Positions 1 to 5,876 of a stretch of 7,676 nt of DNA are shown one piece after another. A model generated the notes under the pieces. That model was given only the letters and a program-made list of their open reading frames with translations. It did no database searches and was not told where the DNA came from. The number at the start of each line of letters is the position of its first letter. Position 1 is the first letter of the stretch. Source of the stretch: an uncultured Dorea sp. (lineage in GTDB: Bacteria; Bacillota; Clostridia; Lachnospirales; Lachnospiraceae); NCBI GenBank assembly GCA_910588745.1, contig CAJURK010000075.1:1-7676 (forward strand), in the 5' to 3' direction. The position numbers and the translations under genes were made by a program.

Positions 1-5
1 TACAT
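1..5 (-). CDS. Start of a truncated downstream gene (product not visible)
   Basis: On the minus strand the stop codon of the preceding ferredoxin gene forms the junction TAATG, so an ATG at 5-3 shares one base with that stop. A purine-rich stretch AGGAAAGAGGGG lies just upstream and could serve as its ribosome binding site. Only ATG followed by TA is inside the window, so the second residue would be Tyr if the frame is real. TAATG junctions are typical of translationally coupled operon genes. By analogy with Flx and Asr loci, where a FlxB/AsrA-type ferredoxin sits beside an FAD/NAD(P)-binding reductase (FlxA/AsrB), that is my guess for this gene. The sequence itself shows nothing of the product. 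Confidence 0.45.
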
Positions 6-979
6 TATCCCCTCTTTCCTACAATACTTGGTTCCGCGTCCTCAAACGTATAGTTTGTAAGAGGCGCTTTCGACGTGGTATCTGCCCCTGCCTGATATTC
101 TCCGTACAATTCGTCAATATCCTTGATAAATTTCCGGTTAAACAGATGGAGCGGAATGCCCTGAGGGCATACGCGGCTGCATTCGCCGCAGTCCGTACAT
201 CTTCCCGCTACATGGAAAGCGCGGATAATATGGAACATCTTTTCCTCAAAGGAATCTACGTTAGCCTTCTGCGAGCTGTCAAACTTCGTGCTGTCAAATA
301 CGCACTTGCGGCAGCTGCAGGCAGGACACACATTTCTGCAGGCATTGCAGCGGATACACTTACTCAGCTCTTTCTGGAAAAACGCGAATTTTTCTTCCGG
401 ACTCATGGCCTCAATTTTTGCCACTTCATCAAAACGCTCCGCATCCTTGGTCTCCGCCGAATCGCCGATCAGCTCGTCGTAGACCATATGCTCCTTGCCC
501 TTGCACGTATGGCACCGCTCTAACATAACGTCCGCGTAAGAGCAGGTCTTATCGCCGTAAATGGTCTGAATTTTCAGCGTATCCGCCTCGTCGGCCAGCT
601 CCGCGCCCTCAATCAGCTCAATTCCTTTTATCCCCTGATTCCGAATCTTCTCGATATCCAGCTTGCCCTTGCACCCTACGCCTACGATGTAAGCCTTGTC
701 TCTGTCTACCCGGTGTTCTTTGATTAGCTGGTTAAAACTGTATGTATCGCATGGCTTTAAGCAGACCATGGTCTTTCCCTCCAGCTTGGAGGCCTCAATC
801 ATATATTTACTTAAATTCGCTCCGCAGAAGCCGTTGTAAACAAAATCAACCATCTCTTCTGCCGTCTCAAAGTAAGCCGGCTCCGGATTATAAGGCAAGT
901 CTCCGGCTTTCCAGCCGAGAACCCGTGCCACAGTCCCGTCTGCCAGCAGCTCTTTTGCACGGTTTACTAATTCTTGCAT
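5..979 (-). CDS. 4Fe-4S dicluster protein, FlxB/FdhB/AsrA-like electron-transfer subunit
   Basis: This 324-residue soluble protein probably passes electrons between a flavin/NAD(H)-binding partner and the MvhD-HdrABC complex. Seen in sequence: residues 1-165 form a cysteine-bearing domain (C52, C73 and C77 in MVCLKPCD, C103, C146, C156 and C159 in CHTC), which I liken to the N-terminal part of FdhB/FrhB- and AsrA-type subunits. Two [4Fe-4S] ferredoxin motifs follow: C208/C211/C214/C218 and C261/C264/C267/C271, each CxxCxxCxxxC. Directly after the first lie further cysteines C221, C223 and C226. No signal peptide or membrane segment is visible. The ATG overlaps the end of the mvhD-like gene by 13 bp and is preceded by GGGGGA. 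In sulfate reducers FlxB-type proteins belong to the NADH-linked FlxABCD-HdrABC complex; assignment to FlxB rather than FdhB or AsrA is inference. No gene symbol is given because the family has several functional branches. Confidence 0.85.
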   Translation of the reverse strand: MQELVNRAKELLADGTVARVLGWKAGDLPYNPEPAYFETAEEMVDFVYNGFCGANLSKYMIEASKLEGKTMVCLKPCDTYSFNQLIKEHRVDRDKAYIVGVGCKGKLDIEKIRNQGIKGIELIEGAELADEADTLKIQTIYGDKTCSYADVMLERCHTCKGKEHMVYDELIGDSAETKDAERFDEVAKIEAMSPEEKFAFFQKELSKCIRCNACRNVCPACSCRKCVFDSTKFDSSQKANVDSFEEKMFHIIRAFHVAGRCTDCGECSRVCPQGIPLHLFNRKFIKDIDELYGEYQAGADTTSKAPLTNYTFEDAEPSIVGKRG

Positions 980-1407
980 CTTAAATCCCCCAATCTTACA
1001 TTTTCGCCGAGAGAATAAATCTTCTCCACAAAGCTGTTCATTGTCTCAGAGAACTTCACGCCCTCCGCGGCGGATACCCACTCTACCCTGGTACGCCCGT
1101 TTTCCACCCCGATATAATCCAGCATAGAGAACAACAGCGTCATACGCCTTCTGGCGTAGAAATTACCGGTACTGTAGTGGCAGTCTCCCGGGTGGCACCC
1201 GCACATGATCACTCCGTCCGCGCCTTTCTCAAATGCTCTTAAGATGAACATCGGATTCACACGGCAGGAGCAGGGAACGCGGATGATCTTCACGTCGGCC
1301 GGATAGGTAAGGCGGCTGCTTCCCGCCAAGTCCGCTCCCGCATAGCTGCACCAGTTACAGCAGAATGCGACGATCTTTGGTTTGAATTCTTTCTTTTCTA
1401 ACGACAT
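967..1407 (-). CDS. mvhD: MvhD-like [2Fe-2S] electron-transfer subunit (FlxD/MvhD family)
   Basis: This 146-residue iron-sulfur protein of the MvhD/FlxD family links an electron-donating enzyme to HdrA; in methanogens it bridges the MvhAG hydrogenase and HdrABC. Conserved cysteines visible: C16, C17 and C20 in FCCNWCSYAG, C46 and C48 in VPCSC, and C69, C71 and C76 in MCGCHPGDC. The length matches stand-alone MvhD proteins (about 140-150 residues). The frame stays open upstream to an ATG at 1506, but the start at 1407 is chosen because it gives the family N-terminus and has GGAGGTGG seven bases upstream. The first 10 bp overlap the end of hdrA and the last 13 bp overlap the next gene, so translation is probably coupled. 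No MvhA or MvhG hydrogenase subunits are in the window. Its donor is therefore more likely the FlxB-like partner than hydrogen; this is inference from context. Confidence 0.93.
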   Translation of the reverse strand: MSLEKKEFKPKIVAFCCNWCSYAGADLAGSSRLTYPADVKIIRVPCSCRVNPMFILRAFEKGADGVIMCGCHPGDCHYSTGNFYARRRMTLLFSMLDYIGVENGRTRVEWVSAAEGVKFSETMNSFVEKIYSLGENVRLGDLRCKN

Positions 1408-3386
1408 ATTGCATCCACCTCCGCTATAATCTGTCTGTTTGAGAAGCCCTGCAAATCCATAGCGCCCGACGGGCATGCTACGGTACAAGCGCCGCATCCC
1501 TGGCACAGAGCGCTGTTTACTACCGCAATGCGGCGTGTCTCACGGATACCATGGTCGTTGACCTCTTTGTCCTCATAGGTAATCGCGCCGTAAGGACATA
1601 CATTCTCACAGGTAGAGCATCCGTTGCACAGTAAGATATCCGACTGCGCGGTACATGGATTGGTCAGAAGTTTATCCTTCGCAAGAAGTCCGATTGCCTT
1701 TACTGCGGCCGCGCCTGCCTGGGCGACGGTCTCCGGGATGTCTTTCGGCCCCTGGCATACGCCGGATAAGAAAATACCCGCGGTAGGCGACTCCACCGGG
1801 CGGAGCTTCGCATGAGCTTCCGTCAGGAAATTATTGGTATCGATACTTGCCGTCAGCATGGTCGCAATCTTTCTCACATCCGGGTTCGGCTCAATGGCTG
1901 TCGCAAGAACCACCATATCCGCTTCTTTCAAAATCTGTTTATTGTCAAGCAGGTCGGAACCCTGTACCAAAAGTTTTCCGTTTGGCTGCGGGATGACCTT
2001 TCCAACCTGTCCCTTGATATAATTCACTCCGTACTGCTCTACGGCTCTCCGGTAGAACTCGTCAAAATTCTTTCCCGGCGTACGGACGTCGATGTAAAAT
2101 ACGGTTACGTTCACATCCGGATATTTATCCCGGATCAGCATCGCATGCTTCGCCGTATACATACAGCAGATCTTAGAACAGTAAGGCTTGCCCCGGTCGT
2201 CTGAGCAGCGGCTTCCCACACACTGGATAAATACGATCTCTTTCGGAGCTTTTCCGTCAGAAAGGCGCTCTAAATGTCCGTGGGTCGGACCCGCCGCATT
2301 CATGACGCGCTCTAACTCCAGGGAGGTAATTACGTCCTTGCTCTGGCTGTATGCGTACTCGTCATATTGATCAAGTTTAATCGTGTCAAACCCGGTTGCA
2401 ACCACGATAGCGCCGTATTTTTCTGTAACGATTTCATCCTTTTGCTCATAATCGACGGCTCCTGCCTGACATACTTTGGCGCAGAGGCCGCACTTTCCGG
2501 TCTTAAATTTGATGCAGGCTTCCCTGTCGATTACCGGCACGTTCGGGATTGCCTGTGCAAATGGAGTGTAGATAGCGCTTCTGGTATTCAACCCTCTGTT
2601 AAATTCGCTTGGCGCCTTCTTGGACGGACATTTCTCCTGACAAACACCGCAGCCGGTACATTTGTCCATGTCTACGCTTCTGGCCTTCTTGCGGATATCT
2701 ACCGTAAAATCTCCCACGAATCCGCTGACCTTCTCCACTTCGCTGTATGTATAAATGTTAATCTTCTCATGGGCGGAAGCCTCCACCATCTTCGGCGTCA
2801 GGATACACGCGGAACAGTCCAGCGTAGGGAAGGTCTTGTCAAGCTGGGACATCCTTCCCCCGATGCTCGGCGTCTTCTCCACGATATCCACCTCATAGCC
2901 TGCGTCCGCAATATCTATCGCAGTCTGGATTCCCGCAATGCCGCCGCCGATAACAAGGGCTCTCTTAGTAACCCGGCTCTCCCCCGGCTGAAGAGGCGCG
3001 TTCAAATTCACCTTAGCAATCGCCGCCCGCATCAGGATAACCGCCTTTTTAGTGGCCTCTTCCACGTCCTTGTGAATCCACGAACAATGTTCGCGGATAT
3101 TGGCAATTTCAACCATATAGGGATTTAATCCCGCGCGCTCCGCCGCTTTCCGGAACGTAGCCTCATGCATACGCGGGGAACAGGAACACACCACCATTCC
3201 TGTTAAGTTCTTCTCCTGAATCGCCGCCGCGATCTTCGCCTGTCCCGCCTCGGAACACATATACTGGTAGTCTTCGGCATGGACGACGCCCGGCTCCATC
3301 AGAGCCATCTCCGCTACTTTGCTTACGTCTACCGTTGCGGCAATGTTACTTCCACAGTGGCAGACAAATACTCCGATCCTCTGCAC
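1398..3386 (-). CDS. hdrA: HdrA, FAD- and Fe-S-containing electron-bifurcating subunit
   Basis: This 662-residue subunit is the flavin-containing core of heterodisulfide reductase-type complexes; in methanogens its FAD splits electron pairs between ferredoxin and HdrB. Seen in sequence: an N-terminal CHCG motif (C9, C11) with C44, C67, C69 and C101; a Rossmann FAD motif GGGIAG at 147-152 ending in E170; an inserted ferredoxin domain with C243/C246/C249/C253 and C291/C299/C302/C306; C389, C403, C407 and C408, matching the unusual cluster site near the flavin in methanogen HdrA; and a C-terminal dicluster domain with C587/C590/C593/C597 and C628/C631/C634/C638. The length equals that of classical HdrA, with no fused MvhD or thioredoxin-reductase domain. 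The ATG has GGAGGTGA six bases upstream, whose TGA is also the hdrC stop. In this Firmicute context it probably bifurcates electrons from NADH or a related donor; the donor is inferred. Confidence 0.96.
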   Translation of the reverse strand: MQRIGVFVCHCGSNIAATVDVSKVAEMALMEPGVVHAEDYQYMCSEAGQAKIAAAIQEKNLTGMVVCSCSPRMHEATFRKAAERAGLNPYMVEIANIREHCSWIHKDVEEATKKAVILMRAAIAKVNLNAPLQPGESRVTKRALVIGGGIAGIQTAIDIADAGYEVDIVEKTPSIGGRMSQLDKTFPTLDCSACILTPKMVEASAHEKINIYTYSEVEKVSGFVGDFTVDIRKKARSVDMDKCTGCGVCQEKCPSKKAPSEFNRGLNTRSAIYTPFAQAIPNVPVIDREACIKFKTGKCGLCAKVCQAGAVDYEQKDEIVTEKYGAIVVATGFDTIKLDQYDEYAYSQSKDVITSLELERVMNAAGPTHGHLERLSDGKAPKEIVFIQCVGSRCSDDRGKPYCSKICCMYTAKHAMLIRDKYPDVNVTVFYIDVRTPGKNFDEFYRRAVEQYGVNYIKGQVGKVIPQPNGKLLVQGSDLLDNKQILKEADMVVLATAIEPNPDVRKIATMLTASIDTNNFLTEAHAKLRPVESPTAGIFLSGVCQGPKDIPETVAQAGAAAVKAIGLLAKDKLLTNPCTAQSDILLCNGCSTCENVCPYGAITYEDKEVNDHGIRETRRIAVVNSALCQGCGACTVACPSGAMDLQGFSNRQIIAEVDAICR

Positions 3387-3392
3387 TTAGAC

Positions 3393-3782
3393 TCACCTCC
3401 TATACCTTCTGAATGCACTGACCAATAACTGCTGCGGAAGCTCCGGGTCTAATAATTCCGGTATCTCGTCCGCAAGCAGGTAGTTCTGTCCCTTCTGGCG
3501 CACCACAATCTGTCTTGCGGCGTCAATCAGCTTCCCGGGTTTCACATCGCGGGGGCATCTCTCCACGCATGCAAAGCAGGAAAGGCATTTCCAGAGCGAC
3601 TTGGAATTTACCAGGCTTTCAATATCTTCATTAATTACGTAGGATACAAACTGATGCGGCTTGATATCCATCTCGTTATAGGATGGGCAGGATGCAGAAC
3701 ATTTGCCGCACTTCATGCATTTCAGCGGATTCACGCCGCTGATTTCCTTGATCAGTTCCGCCTGTTTCTTTTCAGAACTCAT
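3393..3782 (-). CDS. hdrC: HdrC, dicluster 4Fe-4S subunit (short form)
   Basis: HdrC carries two [4Fe-4S] clusters that relay electrons from HdrA to the catalytic subunit HdrB. Two complete CxxCxxCxxxC motifs are visible: C22/C25/C28/C32 and C66/C69/C72/C76, the second followed by Pro as usual (RCP). The protein has 129 residues, shorter than methanogen HdrC (about 180-190). The missing part is the region after the second cluster; the C-terminus ends in a basic RRYRR. The ATG overlaps the hdrB stop as ATGA (4 bp) and has AGGAGGTG eight bases upstream, so the start is well supported. The order hdrB-hdrC-hdrA with tight junctions indicates one complex. The short tail may be normal for clostridial homologues; I cannot test that here. 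There is no membrane segment, which separates it from the membrane-bound HdrDE type. Confidence 0.93.
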   Translation of the reverse strand: MSSEKKQAELIKEISGVNPLKCMKCGKCSASCPSYNEMDIKPHQFVSYVINEDIESLVNSKSLWKCLSCFACVERCPRDVKPGKLIDAARQIVVRQKGQNYLLADEIPELLDPELPQQLLVSAFRRYRR

Positions 3783-4627
3783 GACTTCTGCACCTCCTCT
3801 TTTATTTCCTCCGCGTCGGGTACGCCCGCGTTTTCATTCCGGCATCCCTCAAGAACGCCCAGCGCCTCTGCCAGAAGCTCGGTAAAGTAAACGACTGGAA
3901 GGGATGCTTTTGCACTCTTATTCAGATTATACAGGCAAAGCGGACAGGCCGTAGTCAGCGTCTCGGCTCCAAAACCCCGCGCGCTCTCCATAATCTTCTC
4001 ACACATATTCTTTGACAGTTCCTTTTCTTTCAAGGATATGTAACCGCCGCAGCACTCGTTGCGGTATGGGTAAACCACTGGCTCCGCGCCGATTGCACGG
4101 ATAAAATCTTCGATAATCCTCGGATTCTCCGGATTGTCAAAGGCAAGAAGCTTGCTGGGACGAAGGAGCAGACATCCGTAATACGCCCCGATCTTCTTCC
4201 CGGTCAGAGGCTTTACCACCTTCTTCTTCAGCTCGTCAAATCCCACCTTGTCACGGAGAACCTCCAGAAAATGAAGAACCTCCGTCTCGCCTGCATAGGG
4301 TTCCTTTAACTCCATATAATTGTTCGCCCTGGTGCGGATATCCTCCACATTCCTCATGTCGTCATTGACACGCTTCATCACGTGGTGGCAGGCAGAACAC
4401 ATCGTCACAAGCGTCTGTTCTTTCTCCTTGGCCTCGTTCAGGGCGCGGACACAAGACAGCTTTGTCGCAATCTCATCCGTACCAAGTGGATAAACGCCGC
4501 CGCAGCACTGCCAGTCTGAAATTTCTTCCAGCTCTATACCAAGCGCCGCTGCTGAAGCCCTTGCATAAACATCCAGATCTATTGCCTTTGTCCTCAAAGT
4601 GCATCCCGGATAATAACTGTACTTCAT
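3779..4627 (-). CDS. hdrB: HdrB, catalytic subunit with two CCG non-cubane cluster motifs
   Basis: HdrB is the disulfide-reducing subunit of heterodisulfide reductase complexes. Both CCG domains are intact in this 282-residue protein: C9, C41, C42, C77, C80 and C152, C192, C193, C228, C231. Each follows the pattern C-x(31-39)-CC-x(34)-CxxC that binds the paired non-cubane [4Fe-4S] clusters in methanogen HdrB. The start at 4627 gives the family N-terminus MKYSYYPGC; AAAGGA lies 11 bases upstream, a rather long spacing. In-frame ATGs at 4651 and 4672 would add 8 or 15 residues but lack a convincing Shine-Dalgarno and the latter overlaps ldh. The last roughly 25 residues are acidic and not part of the CCG fold. 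The gene begins 25 bp after ldh with no terminator between, so it is probably cotranscribed. CoM-S-S-CoB is not expected in a Firmicute, so the true acceptor is unknown. Confidence 0.95.
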   Translation of the reverse strand: MKYSYYPGCTLRTKAIDLDVYARASAAALGIELEEISDWQCCGGVYPLGTDEIATKLSCVRALNEAKEKEQTLVTMCSACHHVMKRVNDDMRNVEDIRTRANNYMELKEPYAGETEVLHFLEVLRDKVGFDELKKKVVKPLTGKKIGAYYGCLLLRPSKLLAFDNPENPRIIEDFIRAIGAEPVVYPYRNECCGGYISLKEKELSKNMCEKIMESARGFGAETLTTACPLCLYNLNKSAKASLPVVYFTELLAEALGVLEGCRNENAGVPDAEEIKEEVQKS

Positions 4628-4638
4628 AGTTCCCGCTG

Positions 4639-4644
4639 TCCTTT
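4639..4644 (-). promoter_or_regulatory. Ribosome binding site chosen for hdrB
   Basis: AAAGGA sits 11 bases before the hdrB ATG at 4627. The spacing is long and the match weaker than the GGAGGTG sites of hdrC, hdrA and mvhD, so hdrB may rely partly on ribosomes arriving from ldh. It still favours the 4627 start over the two upstream in-frame ATGs. Confidence 0.5.
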
Positions 4645-4652
4645 CTATCATA

Positions 4653-5600
4653 TTATAAATCAATCTGAGCAATAACCTTTTTCAGCGCGTCGGCGCTTGC
4701 CGTCAGCTTCTCAACTTCTTCATCGGTAAGCGCCATCGGGATCTTGCTCTGGATACCGTTTGGCCCAACCAGCGCAAGGGTGCTTAAGCACACGTCTTCA
4801 ATCCCGTACTCGCCGTGCATCATGGAAGAAACTGTTGTAACAGATTCGGAAGCGGACATCAGAATGCTGCATAATCTGCATACTCCCCTGGTTACCGCGT
4901 AGAACGTAGCGCCCTTGTTGGCAATAATCTCGCCGCCGGATTTCTGCACATAAGTAAGCATAGCGTCCTTATCCAGCTTCTTCGCTTCCTTGCCAAGCTT
5001 CGGCATCATCTCATAATAGTCGTCTACGTTAACGCCTGCGATTCTTGCCGCAGACCATGGAACAAAAGAGGTATCCCCATGCTCGCCGTATACATAGGCA
5101 TGGATATTTCTCTGCGCAACGCCGAAATGCTCGGAAAGCCCGCAGCGAAGACGCGCGGAATCCAAAATCGTCCCGGAACCGATGATCTGGTTTTCCGGAA
5201 GCCCTGAAATCTTAGTAAATACATATGTCATAATATCAACCGGATTACTTACGATAATATAAAGCGCGTTTGGCGCAGCCTTTACAATCTCCGGTGTAAT
5301 CTGCTTTAAAACATTAACATTTGTCTGCGCCAGCTCAATTCTGGTCTGTCCAGGCTTACGTGCAATTCCCGACGTAATGATTACGATATCCGAATCCTTC
5401 GCATCCTCATATTCGCCCGCAACGATGGAGATCGGATCCCTAAAACATGTTCCCTGCTCGATATCCATTACTTCGCCTTCTACCTTTTCCTTGTTGATAT
5501 CGATCATGACAATCTCAGACGCCATGTCCTCTCCAGACAATGTGTACGCTATTGTTGAACCAACACTTCCTGCTCCGATGATAGTAATTTTGCTGTTCAT
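4653..5600 (-). CDS. ldh: L-lactate dehydrogenase family protein (possibly malate-active)
   Basis: This NAD-dependent 2-hydroxyacid dehydrogenase of 315 residues has the usual length of the LDH/MDH family. Seen: NAD-binding GAGSVG at 9-14 with D34 after the second strand; N119 in SNPVD; catalytic D147 and R150 in LDSARLR; catalytic H174 in GEHGDTSFVPWS; and R87, the mobile-loop catalytic Arg (R109 in standard numbering). R152 and H167 match the two residues (R173, H188) that bind fructose-1,6-bisphosphate in allosteric bacterial LDHs. The GEHGD and VPWS signatures and the GATFY segment are LDH-like. However, the loop reads ARKPGQTR: R81 takes the place of the LDH specificity residue Gln102, where malate dehydrogenases have Arg. 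The start at 5600 has AAGGAG seven bases upstream; an ATG at 5681 lies at about the predicted transcription start and is rejected. It is the first gene of the hdr operon, behind a Rex-like operator. Confidence 0.9.
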   Translation of the reverse strand: MNSKITIIGAGSVGSTIAYTLSGEDMASEIVMIDINKEKVEGEVMDIEQGTCFRDPISIVAGEYEDAKDSDIVIITSGIARKPGQTRIELAQTNVNVLKQITPEIVKAAPNALYIIVSNPVDIMTYVFTKISGLPENQIIGSGTILDSARLRCGLSEHFGVAQRNIHAYVYGEHGDTSFVPWSAARIAGVNVDDYYEMMPKLGKEAKKLDKDAMLTYVQKSGGEIIANKGATFYAVTRGVCRLCSILMSASESVTTVSSMMHGEYGIEDVCLSTLALVGPNGIQSKIPMALTDEEVEKLTASADALKKVIAQIDL

Positions 5601-5607
5601 GTTTTCT

Positions 5608-5613
5608 CTCCTT
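5608..5613 (-). promoter_or_regulatory. Ribosome binding site of ldh
   Basis: AAGGAG ends seven bases before the ATG at 5600. It fixes the start at MNSKITIIGAG, which places the NAD-binding glycine motif at residues 9-14 as expected, and rules out the longer 342-residue reading. Confidence 0.85.
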
Positions 5614-5685
5614 CTGACTTTGTTTTTTCTATATCTATGATAAGATAACAGAAATATGTCGTTTTCTGCCCTTACCCTCAATTAT

Positions 5686-5714
5686 GATAGCACATTGATA
5701 ACTAATTAACAAGC
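5686..5714 (-). promoter_or_regulatory. Sigma-A promoter of the ldh-hdr operon, extended -10
   Basis: On the minus strand TTGTTA (5714-5709) and TATCAT (5691-5686) are separated by 17 bases. The -10 matches TATAAT in 5 of 6 positions and is preceded by TGC, giving an extended -10 (TGn). The -35 matches TTGACA in 4 of 6. Transcription would start near 5679, leaving an untranslated leader of about 80 bases before ldh. No other promoter as good is seen between the upstream terminator and ldh. Confidence 0.65.
5697..5714 (-). promoter_or_regulatory. Rex-like redox operator overlapping the ldh promoter
   Basis: The 18 bases TTGTTAATTAGTTATCAA (minus strand) fit the Rex operator pattern TTGTTAA-N4-TTAACAA with a single mismatch, in the right arm (TTATCAA). 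The site covers the -35 element and much of the spacer, so a bound repressor would block RNA polymerase. Rex is the NADH/NAD+-sensing repressor of fermentation genes, including ldh, in many Firmicutes; release by NADH would induce the operon. The rex gene is not in the window, so the assignment rests on pattern and position. Confidence 0.65.
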
Positions 5715-5760
5715 AATTTTTTGTCTAGAATGTTAAAAAATCAACCTATTTTCTCCAATC

Positions 5761-5822
5761 AAAAAATCCACAAAAAATATGCTGTAAAGGATTTTAAAAG
5801 CAGCATTTTTTTTGTGGATTTT
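5761..5822 (-). terminator. Rho-independent terminator after the siroheme reductase gene
   Basis: Arms 5763-5784 and 5801-5822 are inverted repeats of 22 bp with one mismatch (T5778) around a 16-base loop. The stem is mostly A/T, with GC-containing blocks TCCAC and GCTG in the left arm and their complements in the right. On the minus strand the descending arm runs into TTTTTT (5766-5761). It lies about 55 bp past the reductase stop and before the ldh promoter, where it would separate the two units. There is no convergent plus-strand gene. Confidence 0.75.
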
Positions 5823-5876
5823 GCACATCAGGCTCTTCCGTTCGCCTACTCAATCCGGATAAGCATAACCTCTCTG

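Noticed and set aside
1408..1506. N-terminal extension of the mvhD-like gene from an ATG at 1506
   Set aside because: The extra 33 residues lie inside the C-terminal ferredoxin region of hdrA in another frame and are not MvhD-like. The internal ATG at 1407 has a near-perfect ribosome site and the family N-terminus.
2367..3128. Plus-strand open frame of 253 codons antisense to hdrA
   Set aside because: It has no ribosome site or recognisable domain, and hdrA on the other strand has unmistakable cofactor motifs throughout. It is a shadow frame.
4628..4672. Longer hdrB starts at 4651 and 4672
   Set aside because: No Shine-Dalgarno precedes them, one overlaps ldh, and HdrB proteins normally begin just before the YPGC motif.
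5651..5670. Inverted repeat CAGAAA-N8-TTTCTG in the ldh leader
   Set aside because: Six AT-rich base pairs with an 8-base loop are too weak to call an attenuator or riboswitch, and no known riboswitch core is visible in the 80-base leader.
5601..5681. 27-residue extension of ldh from 5681
   Set aside because: The ATG lies at about the predicted transcription start and lacks a ribosome site. The basic extension is absent from the family, and 5600 has AAGGAG at proper spacing.
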